62,000 nucleotides of DNA, taken from NCBI GenBank assembly GCA_037447655.1, contig JBBHKE010001038.1:161565-223564 (forward strand), given 5' to 3'. This DNA comes from Zygnema cylindricum (lineage: Eukaryota > Streptophyta > Zygnematophyceae > Zygnematales > Zygnemataceae). A program made the position numbers and the translations under genes. Each line of letters begins with the position of its first letter. The stretch's first letter is position 1. The notes below the pieces were generated by a model. That model saw only the letters and a list, made by a program, of their open reading frames with translations. It did not search any database and had not been told where the DNA came from. Positions 47,363 through 59,234 of the stretch are shown here, one piece after another.

Positions 47363-47532
47363 GTTCTGGGTATGGCAGTTTCGTTCTACTATCGGCGATA
47401 TGGCGCGTTCATGACGTATCCTATTTTATTATAGTTCAAAAAGCAAGAATATTGCATGCATTTTTTGTTGTTTGCACTTACAAAACCGTTCCTATAAAAT
47501 TAAATAGGACAACTACAAATTTTAGTCCCTAA

Positions 47533-48064
47533 TGGGTGAAGTTCCATTAGACGAAAATTGAGGTTGTTTACAGGAAAAATTGAGCCGCGACACGTTGGAT
47601 AATGAGCATACATGTCAAGCTGGCGACTAACAAAAACAAAAAAAAACCGCACACGATATACGCATTAAAATATTCAACAAAAGATACAAACGAAATGGCG
47701 TAACGTACTTTCGTCAAACTATTTCTAATAGCGTCCATTCGTCACACTATTTCTGGCAACGCTCATTCGTCACGCGAAAAAACAGGAACCCTAAAAAAAT
47801 GAGGTGGCATCTGACAAGCTTCTGCAAATAGTACAAAAGTTGTGTTGTGCGATGAATAGGTACGCACGTACATGGTAGGCAAATGGAGATTTTTGGTCGG
47901 TGTAAAAATCATTGACAATTTTTAATATCAAATATATAGTTACGTGGCTCCACTCTTTTGCTAACACGTGGATTACAGACTCTGCGCAATGGAACTTCGT
48001 TCAAACTGTAGCATCTTGTAACGTTGGCCGTACGATTACAAAATGTCGTAATGGAACTTCACCC
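47533..48064. mobile_element. Harbinger/PIF-like MITE, family E (about 532 bp)
   Basis: The inverted ends are GGGTGAAGTTCCATTAGACG and CGTAATGGAACTTCACCC. TAA lies on each side (47530-47532 and 48065-48067), with one extra T at the left border. No coding capacity. Confidence 0.75.
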
Positions 48065-48067
48065 TAA

Positions 48068-49729
48068 GTTAAACGTCCTAAAAAATTGATCAAACACGAA
48101 TAAACCCTAAAATGCCAAAAAAATCAAATTCTAGCAACTATATTTTAATGTTACTTTAAAAAATCATTACCTTTAATGACAATAGGCGACATACAATTAG
48201 ATTAGGTAATACACGCCAGATCTACTGCGTTCTAAAGATGACATTAGGTTGAAAGATCTATTAATCATTTAAGTTTTACTAGTTTCTCTTGTGCACATCA
48301 TAAATGGTGTTTTTTATAAGACCGTCCCTCTACTGGTAAGTAAAATAGTTTCGTGCAAATTTAAAAAATGGTTTGCATTTTAACTCTTTAGTATTAGTGA
48401 GCGTCGTTTTTTTTACTTAATATATAACAGTCCACCAGTTTGGTTGAAACGTATTATGTTGTATCATTGCATGGCATCTTAAATATCTCATACTATCGCA
48501 TACATGCATATTACCAGCAAAAAATTGACATACGTCAACAAATCCCACCAGTGGTAAAGATTGTTCTACAATACGATTAATGCTCAACACTTAATGTAAT
48601 ATGGATGTACAAGTATCTATTTTTTTCAAAGTTTGTCAAACATATTTTTGTTGAGGTATTATTTTGCCTTAATGTCATGTGGATACCCTCTTCCACAACT
48701 TTGGCTAGTAATATCTCTAATGCGCCGACATACAATATTTTGATGCATAATTTCATTACTCGTTTACTCCAATCAATTTCCTTATATAAATACAGTTTAT
48801 TATTAATATTTATTTAAGATTATATATAATCGATGCAAAAAAAAAATAATACCGTCAACTTTTTTTTGGTAACCTCTTAACGTCGTTGTCCAAGTTATTC
48901 GTTTATATTAAGACTCTCGATAACATTTTCAATTATACAATATTCGACCTTTTATGAAAGAAAAAAATTATAGTTTATAAAGTCTATCCACCTTTTGTCT
49001 CTACTTTTTGTAAAGACCATAACTACCTAAATTACCCACGGGAGCTTGTAACACCTTCACTAAATACGTGTTGAGGTCCTTTAGTGCTCCTTTTATAATG
49101 GTACAACGAAAATGCCAATTACTTTCTATCTTGAAATCCCATATGAAGGTTCTAACATTTTGTGATGGATGGCCTCAAAAACATAACTTTATCAAAACTC
49201 GTATGGTTTTTTATTGCTCCGCATCGTCTCCACTACTAATTTGCAACGTGTATGAGCATTTCTCGACCACTTTGATAAAAATATATTATTGTGGCAGTAG
49301 AGACAATCGTGGGGCGGTTGTCATTGGGAATTATTTTAGATTTACGTCCTCATTAGGTGGTCCCCTATTGTTACTAATATTTGAACAGCTTTAGAGTTGT
49401 TACTTCTTTTTAAAAGCCAAATAAAATGTCATTAATAATAAGCCAAAATATTTTGCCTCAAACTTGATCCATATTATTAAAGGTTAAGGAAACCCGTTCC
49501 AACATGTTCAAAAGTCGACTATATGAACACAATATATAGCGGCTATACCATGGGAATGTATGGAAAAATTAGTGTTATGAATGTTAGTTAGAGTTGGCGT
49601 TTTGTTAGCTTTAGGTCATTTAACCCAAAATAGCGTTTATACTAGTATTTTTTCCCTATTGTAATAATTTCTCTACACAAATAGCGATTCACGGTGTACT
49701 TTTTACTAGAGCAATTTTTACTTACCGCG
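48068..49729. other. AT-rich intergenic stretch with a family A right-end remnant
   Basis: No gene is supported. A 108-residue ORF at 49068-49394 lacks family features or a convincing start context. A lone family A right end (AATAGCGATTCACGGTG) lies at about 49680-49696 with no matching left end. Confidence 0.4.
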
Positions 49730-50323
49730 AGTGTTGGCCTAGCAAATACAAATGTGTATAAAATTCGTACAGACCTGGTATGAATCATAGTTGTCCAATT
49801 CGTACGGATTTCGATTTTTTTCCGAAAACTACGTAGTATTCGCTTGTTTCGTAGTTTTCACAAATTTCATATTTTTTTATTGTACGAATTGTACGAAAAT
49901 GTACGAAATCGTGACTCAAAAAAATCCTTAAAAAGTTATGAAAAAGTACGGACGATATATAGAAATGTACGGATCTACACGTTATCTGTTCCTTGATAAC
50001 CGTAAAAGTACAGAAAATCGAAGACTGTTGAGCTGAATTTACAAGAACGAACGAGAATGTACCCTAAAAACCCTAAAACCCCGCTTAAATAACCCTAAAA
50101 TGCACAAAAAACGTACTGTTATGTTAATAGTTGTACGGCAATGTCAGGCAGCTGTACTAAATAATACGAAAATGTACGGCAACGTACGCTAAAAAATGTA
50201 AAATAAATAACTGTAAAAAGTACGGAGAAATACGGATACTGTACGTAAATGTACGAAAAATCTACAACAGTTGTATTTAAATATACATAATGTACTAAAC
50301 TGTACCCTAAAAATCATAAAATC
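49730..50323. repeat. GTACGG/CCCTAAAA-rich degenerate repeat region
   Basis: CGTAC, GTACGG and CCCTAAAA words recur every few dozen bases. Reversed, it resembles the 169-bp tandem unit at 32932-33269. A family B MITE is inserted in it at 50332, and the same words resume after 50638. Confidence 0.55.
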
Positions 50324-50331
50324 CCCTAATT

Positions 50332-50637
50332 CATGGTTCAAACGTAGGTGAAAGTAGGCCCATACAATATGCCTATTGTATACAAAACATACAATATGAC
50401 CTTAAGACCCATAATGTATTCGGGCATATTCGAAACAATTAAAACATTCGAACAAAAAATTGATCCAATTAAAACATTCAGACCAAAAAAAATTATTTAC
50501 ACCGTCAAATTCGGACGATCGGACGGTCGCTAATCAAAGTAGCGATATAAGAAGATCACATGAAAAGCCCATAACACAACTTACGATAAAGGCGCCGACC
50601 AAAAACCTACCATAAAAACACCTACTTTTGAACTATG
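50332..50637. mobile_element. hAT-like MITE, family B copy 4 (306 bp)
   Basis: The left end is CATGGTTCAAACGTAGG (diverged), the right end CTACTTTTGAACTATG. Internal CATACAATATGCCTATTGTA and AGCCCATAACACAACTTA are shared with the other copies. The 8-bp flanks are only partly alike, so the duplication is degraded. Confidence 0.75.
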
Positions 50638-50789
50638 CCTAAAACCCTTAAATAACCCTAAAAAGTACAGACATACACGGACACTGGCCTCTGAGGGTTA
50701 GAATTGTACAATGCGGTAAAGTTCGAATTTTAGCACGAATTTTATCAAATTTGAAATTGTTTTATGCACACTGTACGTATTAATTGCTA

Positions 50790-51347
50790 CACCGCCAATC
50801 GCTATTGTTATAGCGTACATGTTTCTTTAACGTATATGAATAATAACAGTGATTTACGCTAATTAGGAATAAAAAAAAAAAACATACATTCTAATTGTTT
50901 ACTAATGCTAATTTGGGTCTTTGAAAAAAATAGATGTCGGTCGCAAACATGCTTACACTAATATATGTACTTGTACAAAATCTGACAAATCGTACACAAA
51001 TCGTACGTTCACACAGTCGAAACTTGGTTGTTGGACGAATATGTGTGAACGTGATATTTGATAGCCCGATTTCATCCCCTTTTTAGAGCGCATATTCTCA
51101 TGCGTCCGCGGTTATCAAAACTCATTAATTATACTTTTTCACTTAAAAATGTACAATTTTGTACGGTCTGACACTTACCGTACATCACACTATTTAAATG
51201 ACAACGTACTTTTGTTTTTACACTAATTGGACAAAAAACCCTAAAAGGCGTAAAGGAAAAAACAGAATAATTTATGCTATTTAAATTTTTGGAAAAAAAA
51301 AAGTGGGACCGAATTAGCGTTCAATACGCTAATAGCGATTGGCAGTG
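50790..51347. mobile_element. TA-flanked MITE, family A (558 bp)
   Basis: The ends are CACCGCCAATCGCTATT and AATAGCGATTGGCAGTG. TA lies on each side, and the right TA (51348-51349) is shared with the next element. Confidence 0.65.
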
Positions 51348-51349
51348 TA

Positions 51350-52210
51350 CACCGCGCATCGTTATTAGTGTCAAAGTTTAAATAGTGTGTAAGTAAATAT
51401 ACCGTAATTGATAATAATTAATAATTTGATTTTTTTTTTTAAAAAGGTTTATTATAATTTCCGCGTTAACGCTAATTTGGGGACAGCAAAAATGAAATAT
51501 TTTCCGTACGATTCTACACATTAATCTATGTAGTCGTACACAATCTTAAAAATTGTACGACGGTGCCAAATCGAGTATCCGTACCGATCAGACAATTTTA
51601 CGGCGGTTACGTGTTAACGCTATACCGCGTAACGTAACGTATATTTTTTTTGTTTTGGTTTGACGTTTACGGAATTGGTTAACACGCCACGCCGTAGCTA
51701 CATGTAACTTGGACGTACGGTCGTAGTTCCGTTCGTCCTTATCTCATGTATTCTNNNNNNNNNNCACCAGGTATCAGTTGGTGCAGAGGATTGTGATTTA
51801 ATTTTACTTACTGCGATTAAAATAGAAATGTGATTATTAAATATATGCGATTATTGCTAAGTTCCACATGTCATGTGGCGGTTAGCGATAATCGCATAAC
51901 TTGCGATTAAGCCAGGGTGAAAAAAAAAGGTTTAATAATTTATCTTTATAGTGCATACTCTCATGCGTCCGCGGTTACTAAAACTCATTAATCATACTTT
52001 TTCACTTAAAAAAGGTACAATTTTGTACGTTTTGACACTTACCGTACACCACACTATTTAAATGACAACATACTTTCGTTTTTACGCTGATTAGACAAAA
52101 AACCCTAAATGGCGTAAAGGAAAAAACAGAATAATTTATGCTATTTAATAATTTGGAAAAAAAAAGTGGGACCGAATTAGCGTTCAATACGCTAATAGCG
52201 ATTGGCGGTG
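51350..52210. mobile_element. TA-flanked family A element(s) containing an assembly gap
   Basis: The left end CACCGCGCATCGTTATTAG directly follows the shared TA; the right end is AATAGCGATTGGCGGTG before TA. About 51955-52210 repeats 51090-51347 closely. The 10-N gap inside means the two ends may belong to different copies. Confidence 0.5.
51755..51764. other. Assembly gap (10 N)
   Basis: Ten N in a row, probably a scaffold join of arbitrary length. Order and distance across it are not certain. Confidence 0.99.
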
Positions 52211-52217
52211 TACTGTA

Positions 52218-52416
52218 CACCTTGAATCTTTATTAGCGTATATAAATTATTAGTGTAAAGATAAAATTAGCGTCATTCATTTTAATTTAGTGTTAGGAGA
52301 CGTGGTTGACTATGGACCACGTCCTTAAATAGTGTAATTTATAATATTTAAGGTATCAATGTCAAAATTTTGGGGTGCCCATATAGCGTACATAAGACTA
52401 ATAACGATTCACGGTG
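52218..52416. mobile_element. TA-flanked MITE, family A (199 bp)
   Basis: The ends are CACCTTGAATCTTTATTAGCG and CTAATAACGATTCACGGTG-type, both bordered by TA in a GTAC context. Confidence 0.65.
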
Positions 52417-52738
52417 TACTGAACTGCTATTAGCTAAAGTAACGATGGGCAGTGTACTAGCCGGTAAACGTACGAACTTTGTACTAGATTCCTACAGTCT
52501 TGCTATAGAGGGAAGCGCTTGTGTGAAACTCTGGCTAACCTCCTATCACCGTGAAAGTCGGGTACATAAAGTATCGTTATTAGCGTCAATGAGACTATGT
52601 CGGTGCCCCCAAATTTGACCCATGAAGTCATGAGCCTAAAATATTGTCGATAACAAACAAAAAAAAAATTACGTTGATAGTTTAAACGGTTGGAAACCAG
52701 ACACGTAAGTTAGCACTGAATCACAAATAAAAATACTA

Positions 52739-52784
52739 CACCCTCTATCGATATTAGTGTTGACACTTATAGTAATACATGGTG
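52739..52784. mobile_element. Minimal 46-bp family A remnant
   Basis: CACCCTCTATCGATATTAG and CTTATAGTAATACATGGTG, TA on both sides, with almost no interior. Either an extreme deletion derivative or the ends of a decayed copy. Confidence 0.5.
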
Positions 52785-52791
52785 TACCGTA

Positions 52792-53373
52792 CACCGCCAA
52801 TCGTTATTAGCGTTTAGAAATTATTAGTGTTAAAAATTAATTAGCGTTGTTAACGCTAGTTTGAGCTTTTCAAGATTTTGAAAAAAAAAGTTTACTCTAA
52901 TTGATCCATAACGTTGATTTGGGTACAAAGGATCGGCCATCGAGATTTTCACAGTAAAATAGGTAGGAGTACAAAACATGACAAATCGTACACCGTCGTG
53001 TCCTTTTACTCTAATTTGTTAATAACTCTTATTTGGATTTTCTGCCTTATATTTAATACGCGATCAATATCTTTACACTAAAACAGGTACGACCTCATCC
53101 CGCCTTTTATTCCGAGAGCAATTTTACGTGCGATCGCGATTATTTTAATCCATATATCTTACTTTTCTACTTAACAAAGTACCATCTTGTACGGCCTGGC
53201 ACATCCGTACACCATACTATTCAAGAAGATCGTAAGTTAAAATTATTAACGCTAATTCACCATAACCTTCATTAACGTAAACAAAAATAATATTATTAAT
53301 TATATTTCAAGTTTTGGGGTCAAAATTTGGGGTGTCGATATAGCGTTCATAATGCTAATAACGATTTGCCATG
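52792..53373. mobile_element. TA-flanked MITE, family A (582 bp)
   Basis: The ends are CACCGCCAATCGTTATTAG and CTAATAACGATTTGCCATG, with TA borders. The interior shares ACCATACTATTCAAG- and AATTATTAACGCTAATT-type words with other long family A copies. Confidence 0.6.
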
Positions 53374-53375
53374 TA

Positions 53376-55234
53376 GTATACACACCATGGTGATAATTCC
53401 TTAATGTTAAGTACTTTTGGCTATGACCTTCTGATCTTGCTTTTGGGACTTTTCTATCTGTATTTGTTGCCAGGTATAGCTTGAAGTAGTAAAAAATATA
53501 TTTTTTAAAGAACTCCCTTCTAGTACAAAACACGAAGCGTTTAAACACTCTTTACATTCAAATCAGCTCTGTTTGATCCGACCAGTTCGCTAAAGTTCGG
53601 TTTTCAACTTTTCCTCTCTCGACTTGCCTTAAATTACACCTAGGTGTAGTAAAAACAATGAATGTTGTTTTCGTATAAACAAACGCATTTGTAGCGCACA
53701 GATAGGATCCGCAAGTTTTAACCAACTCCAATTTTCTTATCATAGATAAACGGCCGAAAATTTGTCGGAGCGTACACATAATCAAAGTTATAGCTAATTT
53801 AAAATATAAACAAATACAAATACATGTAAAGTAGATGCACCGCCGACAAAATTAAAAATCCAGTTTTGGCCCCGCCTTCATGCACCCCACCAATAACCCT
53901 CGCAACCCATATTCCCCTTTCCCACATAACAAAGCCCCTTCCATACCTCTTACTTTTAACCTTCGGTCTCTCTTTCGCAACGAATATTACCGCGCCCTCC
54001 ACCTCCTCTTGATGATCACGTCCTAGTAGCCAAACTATAAAACTTAAACTCCCATATCTCGCCCATTTTTTTTAAGTCCCTTCTATATTATAGCACGCGT
54101 CAATTATAACTCGAATTACAAGTCCATTCAGAGTGCCATGGGCACAAAATTTTGTATGTTGCAACCGCTACTATAACGAGATACTTAAAAGCATGCCCAA
54201 AAGCCCCAAACTAGTATTTCAATGTCAAATTTTGACATCCTACCCTAACTCCCATGCAATGACAACCTTTTATGGGTGACAACGTTTTTTTCAACGTCTT
54301 ATCCATATTGGGCATTACCACTTATGCTACCTTTGTCCACGACTACATACTCTCACCCCCTCTAACCTTTTTGATTTAAACCAAACGACTCTTCGACTTG
54401 CGTCTACCTCGGTGGTAAACCAAACCATCATGTTAAAAATTTGAATATACATAGGGGTGGAGTGAGTACTCGTGAGACACATGCTTGATGTTTGTGACTT
54501 TTACAAGGAGATGGGGAGTCATTACAAAAATGCACAGAGTGGGTCATTAGTGTGTCCGTATCACCCTCCCCTTGTTAAGCCCCTTTCCCATGCTCCAAGG
54601 CTAGGCTGCAACAAATTATCCACCCTGGTCGTTCTAGCAAGGATTCTCGTGCTAAAAGTGAAATGAAAAAAACATAAAAAAAGCATGTTTACCCACCTCA
54701 CTTTTGTATTCAAAGGCAATTGTTGAAACTTTGTGTTTCGTACATCCTTTTGCACTTGGACAATTATGTATGTCCGCACGGTCTTATGCAAGGTCAACCT
54801 TAAAGGTTGAAACATATGTCTAAACCATGAAGTGCGTCGCTTGATTTGACAAAAAAGGAAATACTCACCCATCATTATCATCGTTAATTACACTACTTTT
54901 GTCGCTGGTTTTTTTGGCCCAAAATCATAACTAGTGTGAACAATATTATTATAGAATTAACGCTAATATGGAAACTTTTCATCTTGTGTTAACCACTTTA
55001 TGGGATGTTTGTAGAAATTAGCGTTATTGACGCCAAACCGCTTTGGTGACGAACGTCTAGGCGACTTAACGTTAGAGGAGCCTTAATTCACGACGGGCAG
55101 ACAGGAGCCGTGATATGTGATAATATTGCAGTTTTATAGTTTAGTAAATATCATCACTATAGAAAGCGGTCCCAATGCACAAAAGTTGTATATTGACTAA
55201 GAGGTCCGATATCTATTCAACAGAGTTTTGATAG
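53376..55234. other. Unclassified intergenic stretch
   Basis: No gene or complete element. ORFs at about 53558-54002 and 54472-54881 are short, overlap on opposite strands and show no domain. No termini identified. Confidence 0.35.
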
Positions 55235-55236
55235 TA

Positions 55237-56258
55237 CACCGTGAATCGCTATTACTGTATTGTAGCAGAGGTCGCAAAAGTCAAACAATTTCATACCCGA
55301 AACCGACCGTTTTTTTCTTTCAAAATCTGAGTAACTGACGCCCGACCTAGTTTTATCACGCTCCAAAATTGTTAGCCGTTAATCGACCGTCGTTTACGAA
55401 AAAAAAATTAACCGAATCTTTATTTTTCGCGACTAGCCGTGCCCGCCCGTAACCGAAAAAGTACAAAATTAATCAATGTACGACGGAATAAGCCAATAAT
55501 TACGATTTGTCGCGTTCCCTAAGATTTGCGAAATGAATAGTGTACTAATGTGTCAGATTTGCTACGCTTTGTCGCGTTCCCTAAGATTTGCGAAATGAAT
55601 AGTGTACTACTGTGTCAGATTTGCAACGCTTTGTCGCGTTCTCTAAGATTTTCGAAATGAATCGTGTACTACCGTGTCAAATTTGCGACGCTTTGTCGCG
55701 TTCCCTTTCATTTGCAAAATAACATAGCTTCCTACAGTACCGTGTCAGATTTGCGATGCTTTCATGATGTCACGTAATTCCACGATGCCAAAGAGTACAA
55801 AGTACAAAAATGTTGGATTATAGGGACAAGTAAAAAATTTTCTTTTTTTTTGGTTTTTTGGTTGACCGACCGTAACCGACCGTTTTTTTTTCCTGGTGAA
55901 TCAACCGACGGTTTTTTTTTCCTGGTGAATCAACCGAATGTAACCGCCCGACCCCCAACATTTGGCAACCGAATCCGTTCCGGATCCGGCGCGGGCGGTC
56001 GGTTAACGGTCGGTCACGGTTTCGGTTGACCGTTTGCGACCTCTGTATTGTAGTGTCAATAATTTGTTTCCCACTTGAAACATTTTTCCTCCGTACACAC
56101 TTGCCCGATTTTCACATGAAAACTGCCAATCGGATTTTGAGAATCTTGGCTTTCAATCGCAAACTTAGATTAATAATCCGACAAGTGTGTACGGAGAAAG
56201 GATGTTTTAAGTGGCGAAAAATGTATTAACACTTTAACAGTAATAGCAATACACGGTG
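55237..56258. mobile_element. TA-flanked MITE, family A, split by a hAT-like element
   Basis: The left end CACCGTGAATCGCTATTA and right end TAATAGCAATACACGGTG have TA borders. Removing the 780-bp hAT-like element and one 8-bp duplication leaves about 234 bp. The right portion recurs, with a different hAT insertion, at 59050-60950. Confidence 0.75.
55266..56045. mobile_element. hAT-like element with CAGAGGTCGC ends, copy b (780 bp)
   Basis: The ends are CAGAGGTCGCAAAAGTCAAA and TTTGCGACCTCTG, with a perfect 8-bp duplication TATTGTAG at 55258-55265 and 56046-56053. Four 62-bp units starting TTTGTCGCGTTC lie at 55506-55755, against two in copy a. It also has a short internal repeat, CCTGGTGAATCAACCGA, near 55895-55935. 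Confidence 0.92.
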
Positions 56259-56347
56259 TATATTTTCTCTCGATATTCCGAATGGTTATGTCGTTTAGTC
56301 GAAACTAACCTTATGTACCTTACAGTACCGTACGGCTGGTAACACAT
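56054..56347. repeat. Duplicated block shared with 59053-59234 plus 60921-61037
   Basis: Starting at GTCAATAATTTGTTTCCC and ending GGTAACAC, this block is closely repeated downstream, where a hAT-like element interrupts it. The similarity runs about 85 bp past the family A right end, so the duplicated unit is larger than the MITE. Confidence 0.85.
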
Positions 56348-56469
56348 AGCAGTATATAAATAAGAGTCTTTTAAACGCCCTTCCGGAAAGCCTTATATAG
56401 GGGGTGTGTCCGTTTTCTGTTCGTCCGCAATACGGATTGCTATATTGTTTATTGCGTTCCTAACCGTCG

Positions 56470-57080
56470 ATGTGCAGACTGCCGTACGGATGGCGTAATG
56501 AAATATTGCCGTGCGTCAGCGGTAGAGACCCCCGTACCGCTGGCACGACGTAACGTTGTCGTGCGTCGGATGTACATACTGTCGTACCGCAGGCACAATG
56601 TTACGGTGCCGTGCGTCGGCAGTACATACTGTCGTACGCAGGCACAATGTTACGGTGCCGTGCGTCGGCAGTACATATTGCCGTACGCAGGCACAATGTT
56701 ACGGTGCCGTGCGTCGGCAGTACATACTGCCGTACGCAGGCACAATGTTATGGTGCCGTGCGTCGGCAGTACATATTGCCGTACGCAGGCACAATGTTAC
56801 GGTGCAGTGCGTCGGCAGTACATACTGCCGTTCGCACGCACAATGTTACGGTGCCGTGCGTCGGCAGTACATACTGCTGTACCGCTGGCGCAATCTAACA
56901 TTGTCGTGCGTCAGCAGTAAGACCGCTGTACCGCTGGTGGAATCTAATATTGTTGTGCTTCAGTGGTACAGACCGCCGTACAGCTGCCGCAATCTAACAT
57001 TGTCGTGCGTTAGCGGTACATACCGCTGTACCGCTGGCGGAAATGTACGCTGCCGCCCTCTTGCAGGCATAATTCTACGC
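56470..57080. repeat. 49-bp minisatellite with a hairpin in each unit
   Basis: Near-perfect 49-bp units start GGCACAATGTTACGG at 56592, 56641, 56690, 56739 and 56788. Degenerate units extend on both sides. Most units hold CGGCAGTACATACTGCCG, an inverted repeat with 8-bp arms and a 2-nt loop. Because 49 is not a multiple of 3, all three forward frames stay open and read the same peptide in rotation. These ORFs are not genes. Confidence 0.92.
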
Positions 57081-57332
57081 TGCCTCTGGCCGGCATAATT
57101 CTACATGCCGCCCGGTGGCGTAATTCTACATTGCTGCCCGTCACCAGTACATACTACCGTACCTGTTACAATGTACCGTTGCCGTGCGACCGTCCGGAAT
57201 AAGGACCGACGTATCGTTGGCTTAATGTAACGTTGCCGTCCGCCAATATCTATGAACAACTACAGATTGTACTGTAAAAAAAAATGTACTATCAATCTAC
57301 GAACGACTACTTGCAGTACCATAAAAAAAACA
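57081..57332. other. Flank of the minisatellite
   Basis: No gene. CCGTAC and TGCCG words show very decayed repeat units up to about 57240. Confidence 0.4.
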
Positions 57333-57337
57333 CTTTT

Positions 57338-58138
57338 TATTGTTTCATTTTGCACATCTGTAGAATTCAAGTTTAAGCTTATTAGAGCTGAAAAGTAATT
57401 GGCTAAACAATACAAACCGAACTTTGGAACGGTTGTGCCATCTCGGCTCGACTAACGTCTCAACTTGTAGGCGCTCAAAGAAAATATTACCAAAGTGAGT
57501 TGATTTGTATAATGATGAACGTAATAAAACTGTAACTGGCACAAAATAGACCTTAAAATCTGTGACAATGTTAAAAATATGAATAGGAACACACATGCAA
57601 AATTTCAGATAATTCCGCTAGCATATGTGAGAGTAATCCTCAGATAAAATTACCAAAAATAACCATAAACAATTTTTGGTCCAAAAAGTTCCTATATCCT
57701 GAAATGACTAAGTCCTACAAATATATACAAGAGCTTACTGTTGAATGTACGCTACCAGCCGTACGCTATCTACCAGCTACCTCTATTAATGTTGGTATAC
57801 CCGAATACTTCAAGGTATGTCAAAGTGAGTAAACCTACACTAATACTTAATACACAAAAAGACAAAACAATGTTCGACCAAATATTTACACGTACACACA
57901 ATCTCACAAAATCGTATGTTGAGTCACGCTACGTCACTCAACGAGATTCCTTATATTTCTTAAAAGAATCTGGATCGTCCAAAATAAACATTGTATGATT
58001 GACGCAATTCCGCGCGGTCACAAAATCCAAACGAAACCATTCGAACCTCTAGAATAAATTTATTTAATAAATTAAGCACGAAACATCGCGTGCGCACAAA
58101 ATGTCGCGTACGCACGAAACTAACATTTCAAAACAACA
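57338..58138 (-). mobile_element. Solo LTR related to the gag-only retrotransposon (801 bp, minus strand)
   Basis: The end TTTCAAAACAACA at 58138 is the reverse complement of the LTR start at 35733. The interior, reversed, matches the LTR through TTCGTGCGTACGCGACATTT, ATTCGGGTATACC and TTGTAGGACT. A 5-bp duplication, CTTTT, lies at 57333-57337 and 58139-58143. The other end reads TATTG where TGTTG is expected. There is no interior or second LTR, so it is a diverged solo LTR. Confidence 0.75.
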
Positions 58139-58143
58139 CTTTT

Positions 58144-59048
58144 TACTTATAAAAGTACAATTTTGCACGGTCGGACGTAGTCCGTATTCCACACTATTTA
58201 AAACGAACCTATATTATATTTTTTTACGCTAATTAAATCTTACCTTAAATAGAATAAAGAAAAAAATAGAATCATTTACTCTATTTAAGGTCATATAGTC
58301 AAAATTTAGGGCGACCGAATTAGCGTTATTTAGGGTGAACTTCCATTAGAGGAAGAGTGGGGTTGTTTACTGGACGTCGTACGATTTCGTACAGATTCGT
58401 ACCATTTTTTTTTGTCAGACGAAACATGTCGAAACATGTCTACTGGATGGCTCCAATATTATAGGCGTAAGTATCGACCGTTGGCTTTTTCACTTTTTTA
58501 GATTCGCGAAGCAATCACGCACATTGTCCAGTGTGAAGAGATTCTCCTCGACGAGGATAGTTTCTTCAGACTGGTCGCGTACTATTGGTACACGTGAAAA
58601 GTAAAAATAAAATTCACCATGAATAGGCGATGAGAATCGAACACGTCCTACACGCCGTGTGCCATCCGCCACGGTGTATGAAGGTCGACCGAAATATCTT
58701 CGCGCGCTTCTTTTGACATCCACTGACCTTAATAATTTGCAGCGCCTTTTTGACACTATGTTTCGAAATTTTGATTTTCAATTTCTAAATTAAAATCTGG
58801 CCGCAAAATTTTCGTACGAAACTACCTCCGCCCGTACAAATATTATGTACAGATTTTCAGCTTGAAGAATATTAGATTTTAAGAATCTAAAAATATCCTC
58901 CGTGGCGCTAATCATAATTGAGAAACGATGTCTACTGGCACGACATATAACGAGGTCGTGCCAGTAAACATGAGAAATAGACGTATCCGCATGTTTACTA
59001 GGACCGCCTAATGGAGAACAGGCCTTACTCTAATTACGATTCGCGGTG
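58144..59048. mobile_element. Family A right portion carrying a Harbinger-like insertion
   Basis: AGTACAATTTTGCACGGTCG, CACACTATTTAAA and CGAATTAGCGTTATT match the right halves of the 50790 and 51350 elements. The right end TTACGATTCGCGGTG lies at 59034-59048 before TA. The left terminus is missing beyond the solo LTR. Element E2 is inserted at a TTA. Confidence 0.6.
58333..59024. mobile_element. Harbinger/PIF-like element, family E copy E2 (692 bp)
   Basis: The ends are GGGTGAACTTCCATTAG and CTAATGGAGAACAGGCC, imperfect inverted repeats flanked by TTA at 58330-58332 and 59025-59027. The interior has a tRNA-like box A/box B pair on the minus strand near 58630-58672. No transposase. Confidence 0.75.
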
Positions 59049-59234
59049 TAGTGTTAATAATTTGTTTGCCACTTGAAACATTTGTCCTCCTTACACACTT
59101 GCCCGATTTTCACATGAAAACTGCCAATCGGATGTTGAGAATCTTGGCTTTCAATCGCAAACTTAGATTCATAATCCGACAAGTGTGTATGGAGAAAGGA
59201 TGTTTTAAGTGGCGAAAAATGTATTAACAGTTTA

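Noticed and set aside
46728-47370. 8-bp target duplication for hAT-like copy a
   Set aside because: CCCAAAGA and GTTCTGGG differ as direct repeats. A partial inverted likeness is too weak to interpret.
49068-49394. 108-residue ORF as a small gene
   Set aside because: No domain, no splice or start context, AT-rich surroundings.
56498-57098. 140- and 180-residue repetitive ORFs, or a CRISPR-like array
   Set aside because: They are frame-rotated readings of a 49-bp tandem repeat. Units are contiguous without unique spacers, and the genome is eukaryotic.
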